Part shown: positions 51,603 to 63,820 of the stretch, piece after piece
How positions within the stretch are numbered: position 1 is the first letter of the stretch
Layout: each line of letters starts with the position of its first letter
Program-made: the position numbers and the translations under genes
DNA from: Callaeas wilsoni
Taxonomy: Eukaryota; Chordata; Aves; Passeriformes; Callaeidae
Direction of reading: 5' to 3'
DNA: 64,000 bases
Assembly: GCA_013398955.1 (NCBI GenBank)
Contig: VWPU01011840.1
Span: 1-64,000 of the forward strand
Notes under the pieces: model-generated
Seen by the model: the letters and a program-made list of their open reading frames with translations, nothing else
Told to the model about the DNA's origin: nothing
Databases searched by the model: none

Positions 51603-51692
51603 GATCCCCCCACTTCTGTGTCTCTCGGACTCCGAATGGAAGAGATGATTTTCAATTTGGCGGACACACATCTATTCTTTAACGATTTAGAA
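51603..51692 (+). CDS. EYA1: EYA1 coding exon, [20 protein letters not shown] segment (90 bases)
   Basis: Acceptor TTTCTTTAAG and donor TTAGAA|GTAAGT. It encodes [20 protein letters not shown] then [10 protein letters not shown], identical to human EYA1 as far as I can compare. It continues the EYA domain just after HAD motif I and leads into the helical cap used in SIX contact. Thirty codons, phase 0 on both sides. This is the last EYA1 exon in the window. The next expected residues (ECDQVHIDDV in vertebrate EYA1) are not found before 64000. Confidence 0.98.
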
Positions 51693-52084
51693 GTAAGTGT
51701 TCATTCTTTTAAAACACACAGAGATTATTTAATATTTAATATTTGTCTGGTCTTACGTGTTGTTAGATGACTTGACAATTATTTGCAGAGTTTCAATACT
51801 GAAATGCTTAGAAAATGGCTGTATCATTTAGTCATTAGGATATATAATAATATCTACACTAAATGTCTGCGCTGGCCTTCAAAGGTTACTATAGTTTGAA
51901 TGGTAGAGTTTTGTCCTCACAGATTTTAGCATTTGTGATGACAGTAGACAAGTTTCAGAAGTGGATACACCAAAAGGACCTATAAACATGCAGAATTCAA
52001 TAGTCTGCACAGGCCATTAAATATTAAACTGCAGCTTCTATAAACAGTTGATGACTGGGTACAGATTTCTTGCTTACATCCCAC

Positions 52085-52270
52085 TGTGGGCAAGTGTTAC
52101 CTTAGCCGCGAGGGACATCATTAATGTTGTATGGGCCGTCCGTGTCCGTGGCCTATTCCTGGGACTGCTCGGCCTTCAGCAGGCGCGGGATGTTCTGTGC
52201 CAGGGTGCCTCTGCCTGCGGCGTGCGGCGAGGAGCTGCGGGTGCCCTTGCCAAGGGCTTTTTTAGCCTAC
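52085..52270. promoter_or_regulatory. CpG-rich intronic patch
   Basis: GC-rich with multiple CpG (for example CGTCCGTGTCCGTGG and GCGGCGTGCGGCGAGG) about 400-580 bases after the last visible exon. A 131-codon + strand frame crosses it but shows no protein I recognise. It could be a regulatory element. A decayed repeat is the alternative. Confidence 0.3.
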
Positions 52271-54822
52271 ACAGCCTATGGTTTGGCAATGCCTGGGAGA
52301 TTGTTCCAAAACTCTCCAAACTGCTGAAAGAGACTGTCACTGTAATGCGTGGCTGTTTCATCGTAAAAGGGAAAAAAGCAACTGCTGATCACTTTTTAGT
52401 AACACAAAAACATGAAAACAGTCAGATTTCTTTCCCATCATAGTGAAGACAGCTGTTTATTTAAAATCCAGCTGTTAAGCAAGCTTGTGGTGGGGCTGCC
52501 AACACACATTAATCATCAAGTTGTTGTTTTGCTAGATTTTAGAATAGTGTGTTATTCCAGACAGCAAAAGAATCTAAAAGATTCAAATGCAACTTTTGCT
52601 GATCAAAGTTAATTGGCAGCAATTGGCCTTTAAATATTTCCTGATGTTTCCCTTTTCAAAATCAAGCAAAATACACCTTATTCAATAGATGAGCCAAAAT
52701 AATTTGAAAAATGCCAGTGTGTGATAGACCTCAAATGTGGTTTGTCCAACATCTGTCCTATATTTTGATTTCTTTTCATCTAAAAAGAAACCACTCACAG
52801 ATAATTTGGCATCTTAGAATGTAATGAAATTATTGAACATGCCTTTTTTTCTTCCATTCCTTAGACTATTTATTTTTTATACTTACAGTAAAATAACTGG
52901 TTTCTTTAAATTTTAAAGTAGCATTTTCTTTCATTAAGGTAGCTGTATGTAAAGATATGATTGTTTTGGATATAAGGAGCACCACCACTGAGTTGCATAT
53001 ATAGAACTTATTTTTCAGATTTGCCTAAAAATATAACAATGCTAGTTATTTTCCAACTCTGCCTCTGATTTCTGGTTATATTTCATTTTAACCAGAGCAG
53101 AATGAAAAAGTACTACTCTTTCCATATTTTAGCAGTATATTTAATAAAGTTCAGTGTGTTTTCATTTCCTATGCAGAGCCAGATATGTAGCTACTTCATA
53201 CACAATTGTCAGCTTCCCTGACTTTAATGGAAATTAACCAATCACATCCTAGGGATGGTAGATTATCTTCTGCTAATAGACATGTTGCAGCCTAAACAAT
53301 ACAGCACAGCAGTTCGTTCACTGAAGAACTTTGAAGCTGTATATTGAGAAAACAACTGCTCCAGGTGGTTCATGGAGGCAGAGGAGCTCGCTAGATCAGC
53401 CTGATTCTTTGCATTTCCACCATAACAAGCTAGTTTATCTTGTGTCTCCAAACTGAAGTGTAATAGTTTGTGTCTATACCTTAGTCTGATTTCCTCATAC
53501 ATAGAGGCACCCAGGAGTGAGCAGTTGTGTGCATGTCCTCGTACATGAGCTCTAATCCTCATGTCTGGGGAACATGAGCTCCAGTCTGGAGGATCATATC
53601 TTGTCCAAGGAGTGAAGAGCATGTTCAGTGTGCACAGAGAAGCCTTCAGAGAAGTGCACAGTGAAGGGGCATAAGAGAGCCTCTACTTTGTGGGAAGCAG
53701 CATGTAAGGACTAGACCTCATCACAGACTGAGGCTTTCAGTTCACCAGAAATGATGCATTTTTTTGAACATGTCGCAGACATGTGGTGTTTTTGAAAAAG
53801 CATGTCCTCCTGGAGCCACAGTTTGTCATTCTTGTGAGCATCATCATTTAACTAGCAGGGCCTGCCAGTTTCTCAAGGGCTGTGACCTCGGGGCAGATTC
53901 CTCGTGTCCATCTCAGAAACTCAAAAGTCCTTGCTTGGTGATTTGGAAGTTCAGGCTGCTCACAGCTTGACAGGCTTTCATGAAAACCATGGACAGTTTG
54001 GTTTGGGTGTGCCTCAAGGCATCTGTTCTCACTGATGAAGGACTGAGTCTGAAAGGTCTAGAGGTGACCCTGCTCAGGCCTAGGCTTTCCAGTTCATGAG
54101 CACAAGCATCTGAGCTGTTGGGAATCAAGATGTTTGCAGGCACCGTTGCCAGTGGTGAGCTGCAGATCTTGGGTATCCTTGCCCAGCAATAGTATGAAGA
54201 AAGGCAAAGCTGGATTTGGAACTTATCTAACCCACAAAGTAGATGTGTCTTTGGGTCTAGGTTAAATTCAAAGTGGGAGCCTGAAAGCTGATGCCCTCTC
54301 TCTCACCCAGGCTCAGAGGGAACTCTTCTTGGCATAGAGAGAGGCCGCTTTTAAAGGCAGGCAATCATCTGTCATAACTTTGGCCTATGATGCACATTTT
54401 TCCAGATACCACAAGTTAATGTTTTTAAATAAAAATGTTCTTTCATCCAACACATTCCAGAAAACTCTATAATCAGAACAGCTCTCTTGTTATCCAAGTG
54501 AAAATACTTTTTCTTCTTATAAAATGCTGAAGACTGATTGACCATTTTGAACGCAAACGGCAATGTTGCAGCAGTGATCTCTGAAGCACAGTTTGATTTA
54601 TATATGACCTAACTGGCTTTTCAAAGCTCAGCCTGGAGATTTATCAATGTTATTAAGTTAAATTCTAAACTTCAGCAGCCAATTTTTATTCTGTATAAAG
54701 TGAATCAATGCCAGTGTGTATCATTGAAAACTGATTTACCCATCTGAATTTAGTAGAGGGTACAGTCAGGTCAATGAATCATCTAATTTTATGTATGTTG
54801 TTCTTTATGTAATAGTAATAAT

Positions 54823-54852
54823 AATGATAGTAATAGTAATATTTGTAATTGA
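54823..54852. repeat. (AAT/AGT/GAT)n triplet-rich patch
   Basis: Imperfect AAT-type triplets with TAG and GAT variants in intron sequence. Confidence 0.75.
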
Positions 54853-56144
54853 TAGTTTGAAACTCATTGAAAGAATTCAGTCAGATCTCACTATCTAGCT
54901 CTGAAGTCAGTATTCTGTTTCTGGATGGGTGAGCTACATTTAGATTTGCACCCTTGTACTAGCTCTTATTTTATTGCTTTGAAAAAAATAAAAGAAATTG
55001 CTTATTTCCTTTACTTTGCACAGATTTATTTGGAGTAATTAATTCCAAAGTGATGTAATAGCAAATAATTTCCAATCTTTAGGAACATTCCTTAAACAGC
55101 ATGTTAAAGGGATATGACAGGAGTTTTAACATACTGAAAAGAAAAATATTAATGTTTACCTATGTCTAATTTGATCTAAGTACCATAATAAACAGTGTTT
55201 TCTTGCATTAGGAGTAATTTCATAATGAAATTATAGAAGGGTACTATGCTAAACAGTAGAAAATAGTGCAGTGTTCTAAAAATTTAGATTCCAAAATCTG
55301 CATTTGGGTTTCCAAATAAGAGCTTTAGGTTTTCCGTATTGAAGTTTTTTATTTAAATATCTCATACTCTCTGTTTTATAGTTGAATTTTAATTGTGTGC
55401 AAGAGGGAATGACTACATTGATGTAGTGCTCTCAAGAGAACCACAGTTACCTCATCCGAAAATAATGTTTGATTTTACATGCTGATTATGTTGTGATAGG
55501 GATAATAAGGTATAATATTTTAAAGGTGTATATGGAGCAATTATACATATTATGTATTTTAGGAGGTATGTTCCAGTGTTTTAGGGAAATGAGCAACTTG
55601 ATGATAGGACTGAAACGTGACATCCACTGAGGTGATCAGCTCCGGTGCAGGTGTGTTCTGCAGCAGAGCAGGGGAACGTGGCTTGCGGGGGGGTTCCTCA
55701 GCCAGGGAAGCCCCAGGGGAGCACAGAGACTCACCAGGAGCCAGCAGCTCCTGTGAGAGTGGCTTCGTCTCCTGGCAGGTGCGAGGCCAGGAGTAATGGT
55801 GGCCAGTCCCTCTTCCCACAGTAGGCAGCCCTAGCGAGCTCTGTGAGCGGGGCACGGTGTGGCAGTTTGCTTGGCAGGGCGTACAGGGGGGATGACGACT
55901 CAGAGGAGGGACATCCACCGGCCGAGTGTGGAAACGTGAAGTCTGCCAGCAACCGAGCACCATTCTGTAGCCATCTGCACGGGTCAAGGGCACTCATCCC
56001 ACCTGACTCCCAGGGCAGAATGGTGGGCACTCATCTGCCAGCAAAGGCTGCAGCTCTGATGGGAGATCTGCACCATCTGTCCTGACAGTGGCCAATGCCT
56101 CCACGAAGACAAGGCTGCTGAAGGGACAGACTGCAGCGCAGAAC

Positions 56145-57283
56145 TCAGACTGCAGAAAGTGAATAGAGGTTTCTCCTGGGGCGGGGACGGGACAGCAGAC
56201 CTGCCCGCCAAAGGTGTGCCAGGTAGAGGAGCTCCTGTGGCAGGTGGCTGAGGTGCAGGAGGCAGTGGAAAGACTGTATAGCATCAGGGTGGCTGAGAGG
56301 CTGTTTAGCTGGTTCAGTGGAGCTGGATAGCTGCTTCCAAGTGCAGCCTGCAGCGGACCCGCAGCCCATGACCAAACAGCCAAAACCTTCTCCACTGGCG
56401 CACACAGAAGGCAGGGGGGGCAATAACATAGCAGAATGCAAGCAATACCAAGGACCTGCAGGAGGAAGGTGCCTCCCTAAAACCTGAGGTGCCCCTGCAG
56501 AACTGCTTCACTGCTGTGCAGACTGAAAAAAAGAGACACATCACACAGGAAAGGTGCTGGAGCTGAGTAAGGAACCTGACCACATAACCCCCCTACACAG
56601 CAGTGAAAGCAACTAAAAGAAAGCAAGAGGTGATAGTGGTAGGTGACTCACTTCTGAGAGTCTTACTTGCCAGCCTCGGGTGCTCTTACAGAGTTGTGCT
56701 GTCTGCCAGGGCCTCATATTAAGGGTGTCGCCAAGAGGCTACCAAGCCTCATACAGTCCTCTGACTTCTATCTGCTGCTGTTATTTCACATGGGCACCAG
56801 TGATACAGTCTGAGGAAGCAGAAACAGTCAAGATGGATTACAGAGCCCTGGGTGCAGCAGTAGGGGATTCTGGAGTGCAGGTAGGTTTTTCATGAATCCT
56901 CCCAGCCATAGGAAAGGAGTTCGAAAGGGCCAGTCGAATCTGGCAAATTGACAAATGGTTGCAGAACTGGTACCGCAGAGAGGGATTTGGGCATTTTAGA
57001 GCATGAGACTTGCTTCAGAAACCTGATCTGGTGGGGCTGATTGGCTCCATCTGTCAGAGAAGGAGAAGAGCATCTTCAGTCATAGGCTTGCGGCCGAGGG
57101 CTTTAAACTAAAGTTGCTGGAGGAGAGGTGTCGCTGACCGCTTGACCGCCTGGTGGCCAAGCAGGCGACTAGCTTCCAGTGTCCCGGTGGCGAGACAGTG
57201 AGAAGCTTTCCGTCTGGTGGAAGCTCCTGCTGGAGCTGTCTGCGTCTGGACTCACAGAGGAGCTGGCAGCAGTCGATGGTAAC
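56145..57283 (+). pseudogene. CR1 ORF1 remnant (coiled coil plus esterase-like domain)
   Basis: At 56221-56289 the + strand reads VEELLWQVAEVQEAVERLYS, a heptad-patterned coiled coil typical of CR1 ORF1. At 56630-56659 it reads VIVVGDSLLR, the block I 'GDS' box of the SGNH hydrolase (esterase) domain known in CR1/L3 ORF1 proteins. FHMGTSDT at about 56784-56807 corresponds to the GTND block, but in another frame. Stops and shifts between these show that the ORF is dead. Confidence 0.8.
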
Positions 57284-57677
57284 TGTAGCGATAGGCAGAG
57301 GCGAAGGAGGAAAGAGAGACTCAATGTTGCAGCACTCAAGTCTTTATTCCTAACCCGGAGGTCAGGAGGCCAGGATCAGGAGCAACAAAAGAGCGCAGAA
57401 TGACAGTTCCGGTGTCTTTTAAGGTAGGGGAGGAGAAGGGAGGAACAAAGGGATAAACCAATAGGGAGAAGACAAAAGGTGGCAGATATACCATAAAAGG
57501 AACAATAGGGAGGGTTCAATTACAATAGACCAATGGAGATCACAGAACAACAGAACTTTCCAGAACTTAATTGACTAAGCAACAAGGCTATACATGAACG
57601 TGAAGGGTAGAACCAATGGGTAACTAAAGAAAAAAGATGTTTCTGGAACGAGGGAGGAATAACTAGGTGGAATGACA
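57284..57677 (-). mobile_element. Solo-type endogenous retroviral LTR, antisense, inserted in CR1
   Basis: The + strand border TGTAGCGATAGG at 57284 reads on the minus strand as an LTR end (...CTATCGCTACA). On the minus strand, from right to left, the order is several CCATTGG/CTATTGG CAAT boxes (around 57618, 57536 and 57464), a TTAAAAG TATA-like box (about 57423), then the polyadenylation signal AATAAA (about 57346) and a short U5. This is the layout of a compact LTR of 330-400 bases. No internal retroviral gene is next to it, so it looks like a solo LTR. The right border is not resolved (57677 is one TG-compatible choice) and no clear target duplication was found. Confidence 0.75.
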
Positions 57678-57988
57678 TCCAGGAGGCTGGAACTCAAACT
57701 TTGGTGCCACCCACTGCACCATCCTCAGGTCCGCCCTCTGACCTTCTGTCCCGGGAGGGAAAATCCACCCACTGGATGCCTTTGTCCATTCTCAGCCCAA
57801 AGATGGGCTGGACCACCGCAACAGAGAGGAACCTCAATCCATCCTACTCTTACCAGTCTGATGCCTGTGGCAGGCATAGGTGCCCAGAGCCTGGAGAGGG
57901 ATCACAGGTCAGCAGAAGAGTACCTGAAGAACAGCACAAAGGAATTCCAGCCACTCCAGAAAGTAAGTTGGCTGCAGCAGGGGCCCAT

Positions 57989-58832
57989 CTTAAATGCTTC
58001 TGTGCAAACGCACACAACATGGGGAGTAAACAAGAGGAGTTGGAGGCACATGCATGCCTGCAAATCTATGATCTTATTGGCATCATGGAGACTGGTGGGA
58101 TGACTCTTGTGATTGGAGTGTTGGAATCAAAATATGCAAGATGTTTAGGAAGGACAGGCAGGGGAGACAAGGAGGGCCTGTAACCCTCTATGTCAGTGGA
58201 TGTCAATTCTGGAGTGTGTGGAGCACTGCCTGGAGATAGATAAGGAACCAAGGGGGAGCTTATGAGTCAGGATTAAAGGGAGAGCCGGGAACAGGTGACA
58301 TTAAGTGGGGGTCTGCTATAGACCACCTAACCAGGTAGATTAAGTGAATGAGGCTCTCTATAGACAGGTTTGAACAGCCTCACATTAACAATTCCTGGTC
58401 CTCATGGTGAGCTTCAGCCACTCAAATATCTCTTGGAGGTACAACACAGTAGGCCGTAAGCAATCCGGGAGGTTCTGTAATGCATTAATGATGACTTCCT
58501 TCTGCAAGTGATGGAGGAGCCAACAAGGAGAGGTGCTGTGCTGGACCTTGTTCTCACCAACAAGGAAGGGCTGGTGGGGAATGTGTAGCTCAAGGATTGA
58601 CTGCAGTGACCATGAAATGGTGGATTTTAAGATACTTGGGGCAGCAAGGAGGGTCCACAGGAAGCTCACAACCCTGGACTTCAGAAGAGAGACTTTGGCC
58701 TCTTCAGCAATCTACGCGGTAGAACCACGGGATAAATCCCTAGAAGAAAGAGGGGCCCAAGAAAAGTGGTTAATATTCAAGGATCAGCTCCTCCAAGCTC
58801 AGGAATGGTGCATCCCAACAAAGAGGATGTAG
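57989..58832 (+). pseudogene. CR1 ORF2 endonuclease-domain remnant
   Basis: LKCFCANAHNMGSKQEELEA and HACLQIYDLIGIMETGG (57989-58101) match the start of the CR1 APE-type endonuclease, including the Glu of the TETW-like block. The frame then breaks. At 58533-58832 a second open stretch keeps DCSDHEMVDFKILGAARRVH and KLTTLDFRRETLASS, the 'SDH' catalytic block and the region after it. The frame ends at a stop near 58832, where the sequence jumps towards the RT C-terminus. It is not a functional protein. Confidence 0.85.
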
Positions 58833-58839
58833 TCAACAC

Positions 58840-59264
58840 ATTGGAGGGAAGAGATGTCATCCAGAGGGACCTTGAAAGACTTGAAAGGTGAGCCCATGCA
58901 AACCTCAGGGAGTTCAGCAAGGCCAAGTGCAAAGTGCTGCATTTGGATTGGGGAAATCCAGAGGAGATTGGATTGAGAGCAGCCCTGGGTGGAAGGACTT
59001 GAAGGTGTTCATTGACAGGAAGCTAAACATGATATGCGTTTGCCGCCCAGAAAACCAGTTAAGTCCTGGGCTGCATCAAAAACATGACCAGCAGGCCGAG
59101 AGGTGATTGTCCCCCTTTACTCTGCCCTCAGGAGATCCCACCTGGAGTACTGCGTCCAGCTCTGGGACCCCAGCTAAAGAAGGGCATAGAGTGAGTCCAG
59201 AGGAAGCCACAAGCATGATGACAGGATTGGAGCACCTTGTATGAGGAATGGCTGAGAGAGTTGG
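58840..59264 (+). pseudogene. CR1 ORF2 reverse-transcriptase C-terminal remnant
   Basis: The sequence shows, in shifting frames, the CR1 order EFSKAKCKVLHLDWGNPE (about 58910-58963), LKVFIDRKLNM (about 59000-59032), the [23 protein letters not shown] block (about 59118-59168) and a following AAG-rich linker. It stops abruptly at about 59264 before the 3' UTR. Confidence 0.8.
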
Positions 59265-62200
59265 AATTTATATGTTTATACTGATACTTTTAAAAACATT
59301 AGTTTACTCATTTTTTGGCATATCAGGTGCATATTATAACTAGGTATGTTCAAGGAATATTGGTGGTAGTGAATTATTAGGAATATGTAATTTGAAGAAG
59401 TTAGTTCAGTGCTTTGCAAACTCTGTTCTAAAATGACACCATCTCATTAGGTCTGTTCCTTTAGAGATATATACGGAAGCTGAGTGTGTCACTTATTAAG
59501 CCTTTTTTTGTCTAATCTTACCTAACACTTAGAATACTTTTGTTTGCTTGTTTGTATTGAATTCTATTGAAGTAATTAGAAGCAAATTAATTTGTAGTTT
59601 TATTTCATGGGGGTTTTTTTTCTTTTAGGACATTTATTTCTGTTTGTTCATTTCAGGTTTTTTGGTGTGGGCTTTGTGGGAAGGTTCAAAATAAGATTAT
59701 AGTGATACTATAAAAAAATCAGTTTTTCACAGCTTTGACAAATGAAGTAATGCATGGGTACATGGTCATGATGATTAGCATTATTTTTTCTGCCGTTTGT
59801 GAAGGATATATAATGCACACCCATGGGTTCACAATTCACTTCTGTTTGTGGAGTCTATCCAAAGTGATACGTGTATGGGCATTGTTTATAATGAATGGCA
59901 GTATGGTATGAGTTTTCAGGCTACATTAGTTGATATATTTCTCTTAGTAATAAAAGATGAGGGAATGCTGTAAGGTACTACTGTCAAGCAGTAACTTTGG
60001 TTCTTTGGGGAAAAAAAATTAAAATAGTCAATTATATTCTAACGATTAGGAATGATGACCTTGATTAATTTCTTCTGAGATTGTTACTTGAAATCCACCT
60101 TGTGTTCCACACCTAATGTGTTAGTGATGAAACTTCAGAGCACATTCTCTTCTGTGTGTCACAAAGAGCTGCATAACTGTGTTATGATTTCAAGAATGGG
60201 GTGTTACTTCACATTGAACCTTTAAGACACCGCATTAGCATATTACTGTGCATGGACCCCTCTGGAAAGCTGCCTGTGTTGGAGTTGCATGTGATTTCCG
60301 TAAGATGCAGCTCTGTCATTAACCACAGCTGGCTGGACCATCAGCCCAGGGCAGGCAGTGGCTGAGGCGCTCCCATCCCAGCCTGGCTACCAGGCAGCAC
60401 CTTCACTCCTCTGTCCTGCCCACCTGCGACCAACAAGGTCAGCCATACCTCATGTGCCGAGGAGCAGCACAAGAGCAGCCCATCTCTCTGCCTCTTCACT
60501 CCGTTAAATAAAGTTTGATTAATACAGAAAGATATTACAAATCCTGCATTTTACACATATGGGAACACTTCCAGCTTTAATGAAGCATTGAGATGCCGTC
60601 TTGCACAGATGCATCTTCTCACAGTTTAAAGCAGAGAATAAACAGCATTTATGTCCTTGCACTCTTATGCTCTGTGTTTGCCCTGTAAACCTCCTCCCTC
60701 CACCCACAGAGCAATAAATCTTTCCAGGACTCCTTCAAGTCTGCAACTGCTAGCTTGAATTTACTCAGATCTAGAAGTTGATATGGAGAAATCAACTATC
60801 AGATATTTTTTAATGAAAACCACTTTTTGTGGATTGTTTCTTGTACAATTTACCATGTGGAAGTTCCTGCTCTTGTTTGTGGCTCCCAGTCATTGGACTA
60901 TGAGTATTTATCAACTCTACCTCTCCCTCCTCTTCCTTTTCAAGCTCAAGACTCTGTGGAGGACAGCTTTTTTACTTGAAATGTGATGGAGATGTCTGAC
61001 ACCCAGCAGTATGCTGAGCTCTTGTGTTCACTATAGGAACATAAAGGACCGCTAAGGCCCATGTTGCAAGGCAGACTCTCGTGTCACTAAAGCAGATGGT
61101 GATACACTCTGTACTAACACCAGGCACTACAGGGATTTCCAAAATGGGAGGTCACAGTGAGAGCTCAGGGATAAGAAAGGGAACAACTAATACCCAGGAC
61201 TGCATCCATAAAGCCTGATTGTGGAGCAGAACTCCTTCGACATTAGTTCCTTTTTGGCCTTTTCCTTCAATTCTTACAGGTGAAACCCGGCTGCCTCCCT
61301 GCTGCTGGAAGCAAATGTACCATATAAATCACTTCTGGCCCTCAAGGAGACCTTTTTTCATGACAGGGACATATATCCTCTTTTCATCAGCCTGAAAATC
61401 TCTCCTTTGTAGGTATCAGTAACACCACAGGAGACTAAGTGACTTTCCTCACAGGTCCTTCAGTGACCGTGCACACAGCTACGTCCCCAGTGTACCACGC
61501 AGTGCCCTGTAGGAATGCCTTTGAAGCAATGCAGCCATATGTTCTGTTTCTTTAATCTGAAGGAGAAAGGGAAACTGTTTCCCCTCAGACCTGGGTACTT
61601 TAATACGCCACAGACTTGGACTGGTAACTTTAAGCACGGTAGCACTCCAAAGCATGATTTGGGATCCTGGGCATTATGATAATACACGTTATTGAATTCA
61701 TTACTGCATTTAGCAGGCTTACCGTATGCAGGTTATTGCACATCTCAAAGAGCCATGACCACTGTAGGGTAAAATGCTCTTCTTTCCGAAAGCATTTTAG
61801 CACATCTGGTCCTAGAGTCAAATAATCTAACAAATGAAGTGCTTGGATGCAAGCCAGCTCTTAAGTGCAGACTTTGAGCAAGCTCCAAAGCAAGCTGGGA
61901 GAGCAGGTTGGCCGCTATTAGCAGTGTAGAAGTCCATCATTTACTCTTCTATACCTTGTAGAAATGTCATGGAGCCAGCTTTGGACAGCCATGACAGGTA
62001 TGACGTTGCCTAGATTTAAACTTAGCTGTGTTGCATGGAGATCCACAGTCAGTGATGGGAGCTGGGGTAGCTGCAGTCAGACCAGGGAAGTGCAGAAAGA
62101 GGATTGTGAAACACCATTACCAGAGAGAAAAGCTTTCTCAACTTCTCCACACAATAAAAATCAGATCAAGGTCATTTTGTGTCTAAAGCTGTACTCCAAG

Positions 62201-62690
62201 CTCTGAACACTGACAGGATGAGCCTTTGCTGGTGTTATGTGCTAATCACTTGTCTGGTGCATATTTTACAGACGTATTTGTGCAGATGACATGACACAAG
62301 GTCCATGTTTGTGGGTGCCAATACTTCATAATTCCTGATCACTGTGCCTTAGTCGCCTCATGGTGGTGATGACAAGGACGGTATCTACAGATACAAGGAT
62401 CATAATTCTGTCATAAAGTACTCAAGAGATAAAAGCAGCAGTTGATTCTGGTGATTATAGCAGTTGTTATTGTGTGCAGTTGTAGCGGGCTTTCTAACAA
62501 AGCTTCAGCTTGGTCTCTTTAACATATTAGTCCTCAGGAACATACTGGCACAAATTCTCTCTCTACTGACACAGTTAGGATTTGTGTGTATTCAAACAAC
62601 TTAAAAGAAAAAAAGTACAAAAATTGGAAATAGCCAGCCAAGAAATCTTCCCAGTTTTCTGTTGTATTTAATTTCTTTTCTATTGTTGGA

Positions 62691-62724
<34 letters not shown>

Positions 62725-63044
62725 GATGATTTTTGTAGGTTGTACTTGTTCCAGTTTGAGTTATTCATACATTTCAAGTAAGATCTGTTTTTTAAAACCA
62801 CAGGTTAAAAAACACCCCGACATTTAGAGCAGAAGGGCATCAGTCATCACTAATCATGGCAGTGTTTCAGGTGTCTGTACTTGTGAGCTAGTAGCTATTA
62901 AGAACTCCATGTAGTCAGTGGGTGCCAGAGCTTCTGTTTGGGTTGCCTAGATTTTGCTGTAGTACAAATGAGCTAAAGACTAGGCAGGCATGCTTTGTGA
63001 AGAAATACATGGACATGCAAATTGCCCAATATAGTATAGAGCAT
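59265..63044 (+). other. Intron sequence between CR1 copies
   Basis: AT-rich at the left. A GC-richer part at about 60285-60480 has no recognised content. No exon or RNA gene is seen; T-rich runs occur at about 62691-62725. Confidence 0.65.
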
Positions 63045-63820
63045 TTCATGGAATCACAGAATGGTTTGGTTTGGAAGGAGCCTTGAACAATAATCTAGTC
63101 CAACCCCACTGCCATGGTCAGGGACATCTTCCACTAGACCACTTTGCTCAAAGCCCGATCCAGCTTCGAGGGATCCACATCCGCAACTTCTCTGGTCAAC
63201 TTGTTCAAGTACCTCACCACTCTCACAGTAAAGAATTTCTTCCATGTACCTAATCTAAATCTGTCCTCTTTCGGTTTAAAACCATTACCCCGTATTGCTT
63301 GTCCTATCAATGCAGGCCTTGGTAAAAAGACTGTCCCCATCTTTCTTCTAAATCCACTTTATATATTGAAAAGCCACAATTAGGTCACCCCAGAGCCTTC
63401 TCTTCTCCATGCTAAACAACCCCAGCTCTCTCAGCCTGTCTCCACAGGTCTTTCCTGTGCTGAGGCCCCCTGAGCTCGAAGCAGTCCTCCCTGTGGGATT
63501 TCACTAGGGCAGAGTAGAACGGGAAAGGGGAAGATCACCTCTCTCAACCTGCTCTTCAGGCCTCTTTTGGTGTAACCCTGTGTATTGTTGGCTTTCTGGG
63601 GTGCAGGTTACATCCAGGAGGTTTTATCCACTGCAATCTCCAAGTCTTTCCTAACAGGGCTACTCTCTATCAGTTCACCACCCAGCCTGAACTGATATGG
63701 GTGATTGTCCCAGTCCAGCTGCAAGACCTTGCACTTTATTGCATTTCATGAAGTTCGTATTAGCCCAGTCCTTAAGCCTGTCAATGTCCCTCTGGATGGC
63801 ATCCCACTTGTCAGTGGAAT
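63045..63820 (-). mobile_element. CR1 LINE 3'-end copy, antisense to EYA1
   Basis: The + strand begins 'TGGAATCACAGAATGGTTTG' and 'GGAAGGAGCCTTGAACAATA', the reversed 3' end of CR1. It continues with 'CACTCTCACAGTAAAGAATT' and 'GCCACAATTAGGTCACCCCA' and ends in 'GTCCCTCTGGATGGCATCCC', all standard CR1 landmarks. On the minus strand this is the RT C-terminus and 3' UTR. It is 5'-truncated as usual. It is better preserved at its 3' end than the copy at 16660-17255 and ends close to the right edge of the window. Confidence 0.92.

Larger units (their letters stand above)
55600..59264 (+). mobile_element. CR1 LINE, long sense copy, internally deleted and 3'-truncated
   Basis: A long CR1 copy in the same direction as EYA1. 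The order is a GC-rich 5' UTR-like part (about 55600-56140), ORF1 remnants with a coiled-coil stretch and an SGNH-esterase GDS box, ORF2 endonuclease (about 57989-58832), then a jump into the last part of the reverse transcriptase (about 58840-59264). The RT core that should separate these is missing, and the 3' UTR with its ATTCTATG tail is also missing. CR1 copies are normally truncated at the 5' end, so keeping the 5' half while losing the 3' end is unusual and points to later deletions. An antisense LTR interrupts it from 57284. The left border is approximate. Confidence 0.88.

Noticed and set aside
55559..56583. Several overlapping minus-strand frames of 75-144 codons
   Set aside because: They are the reverse of CR1 5' UTR and ORF1 sequence and show no conserved protein of their own.
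57275..57624. GGTAAC at 57278-57283 and 57619-57624 as LTR target duplication
   Set aside because: With this pair the right LTR border would not end in CA and would cut the CAAT-box region; the match is probably chance.
57701..58183. 160-codon + strand frame that could look like a new gene
   Set aside because: Its second half is the start of CR1 ORF2 endonuclease; it belongs to the CR1 element.
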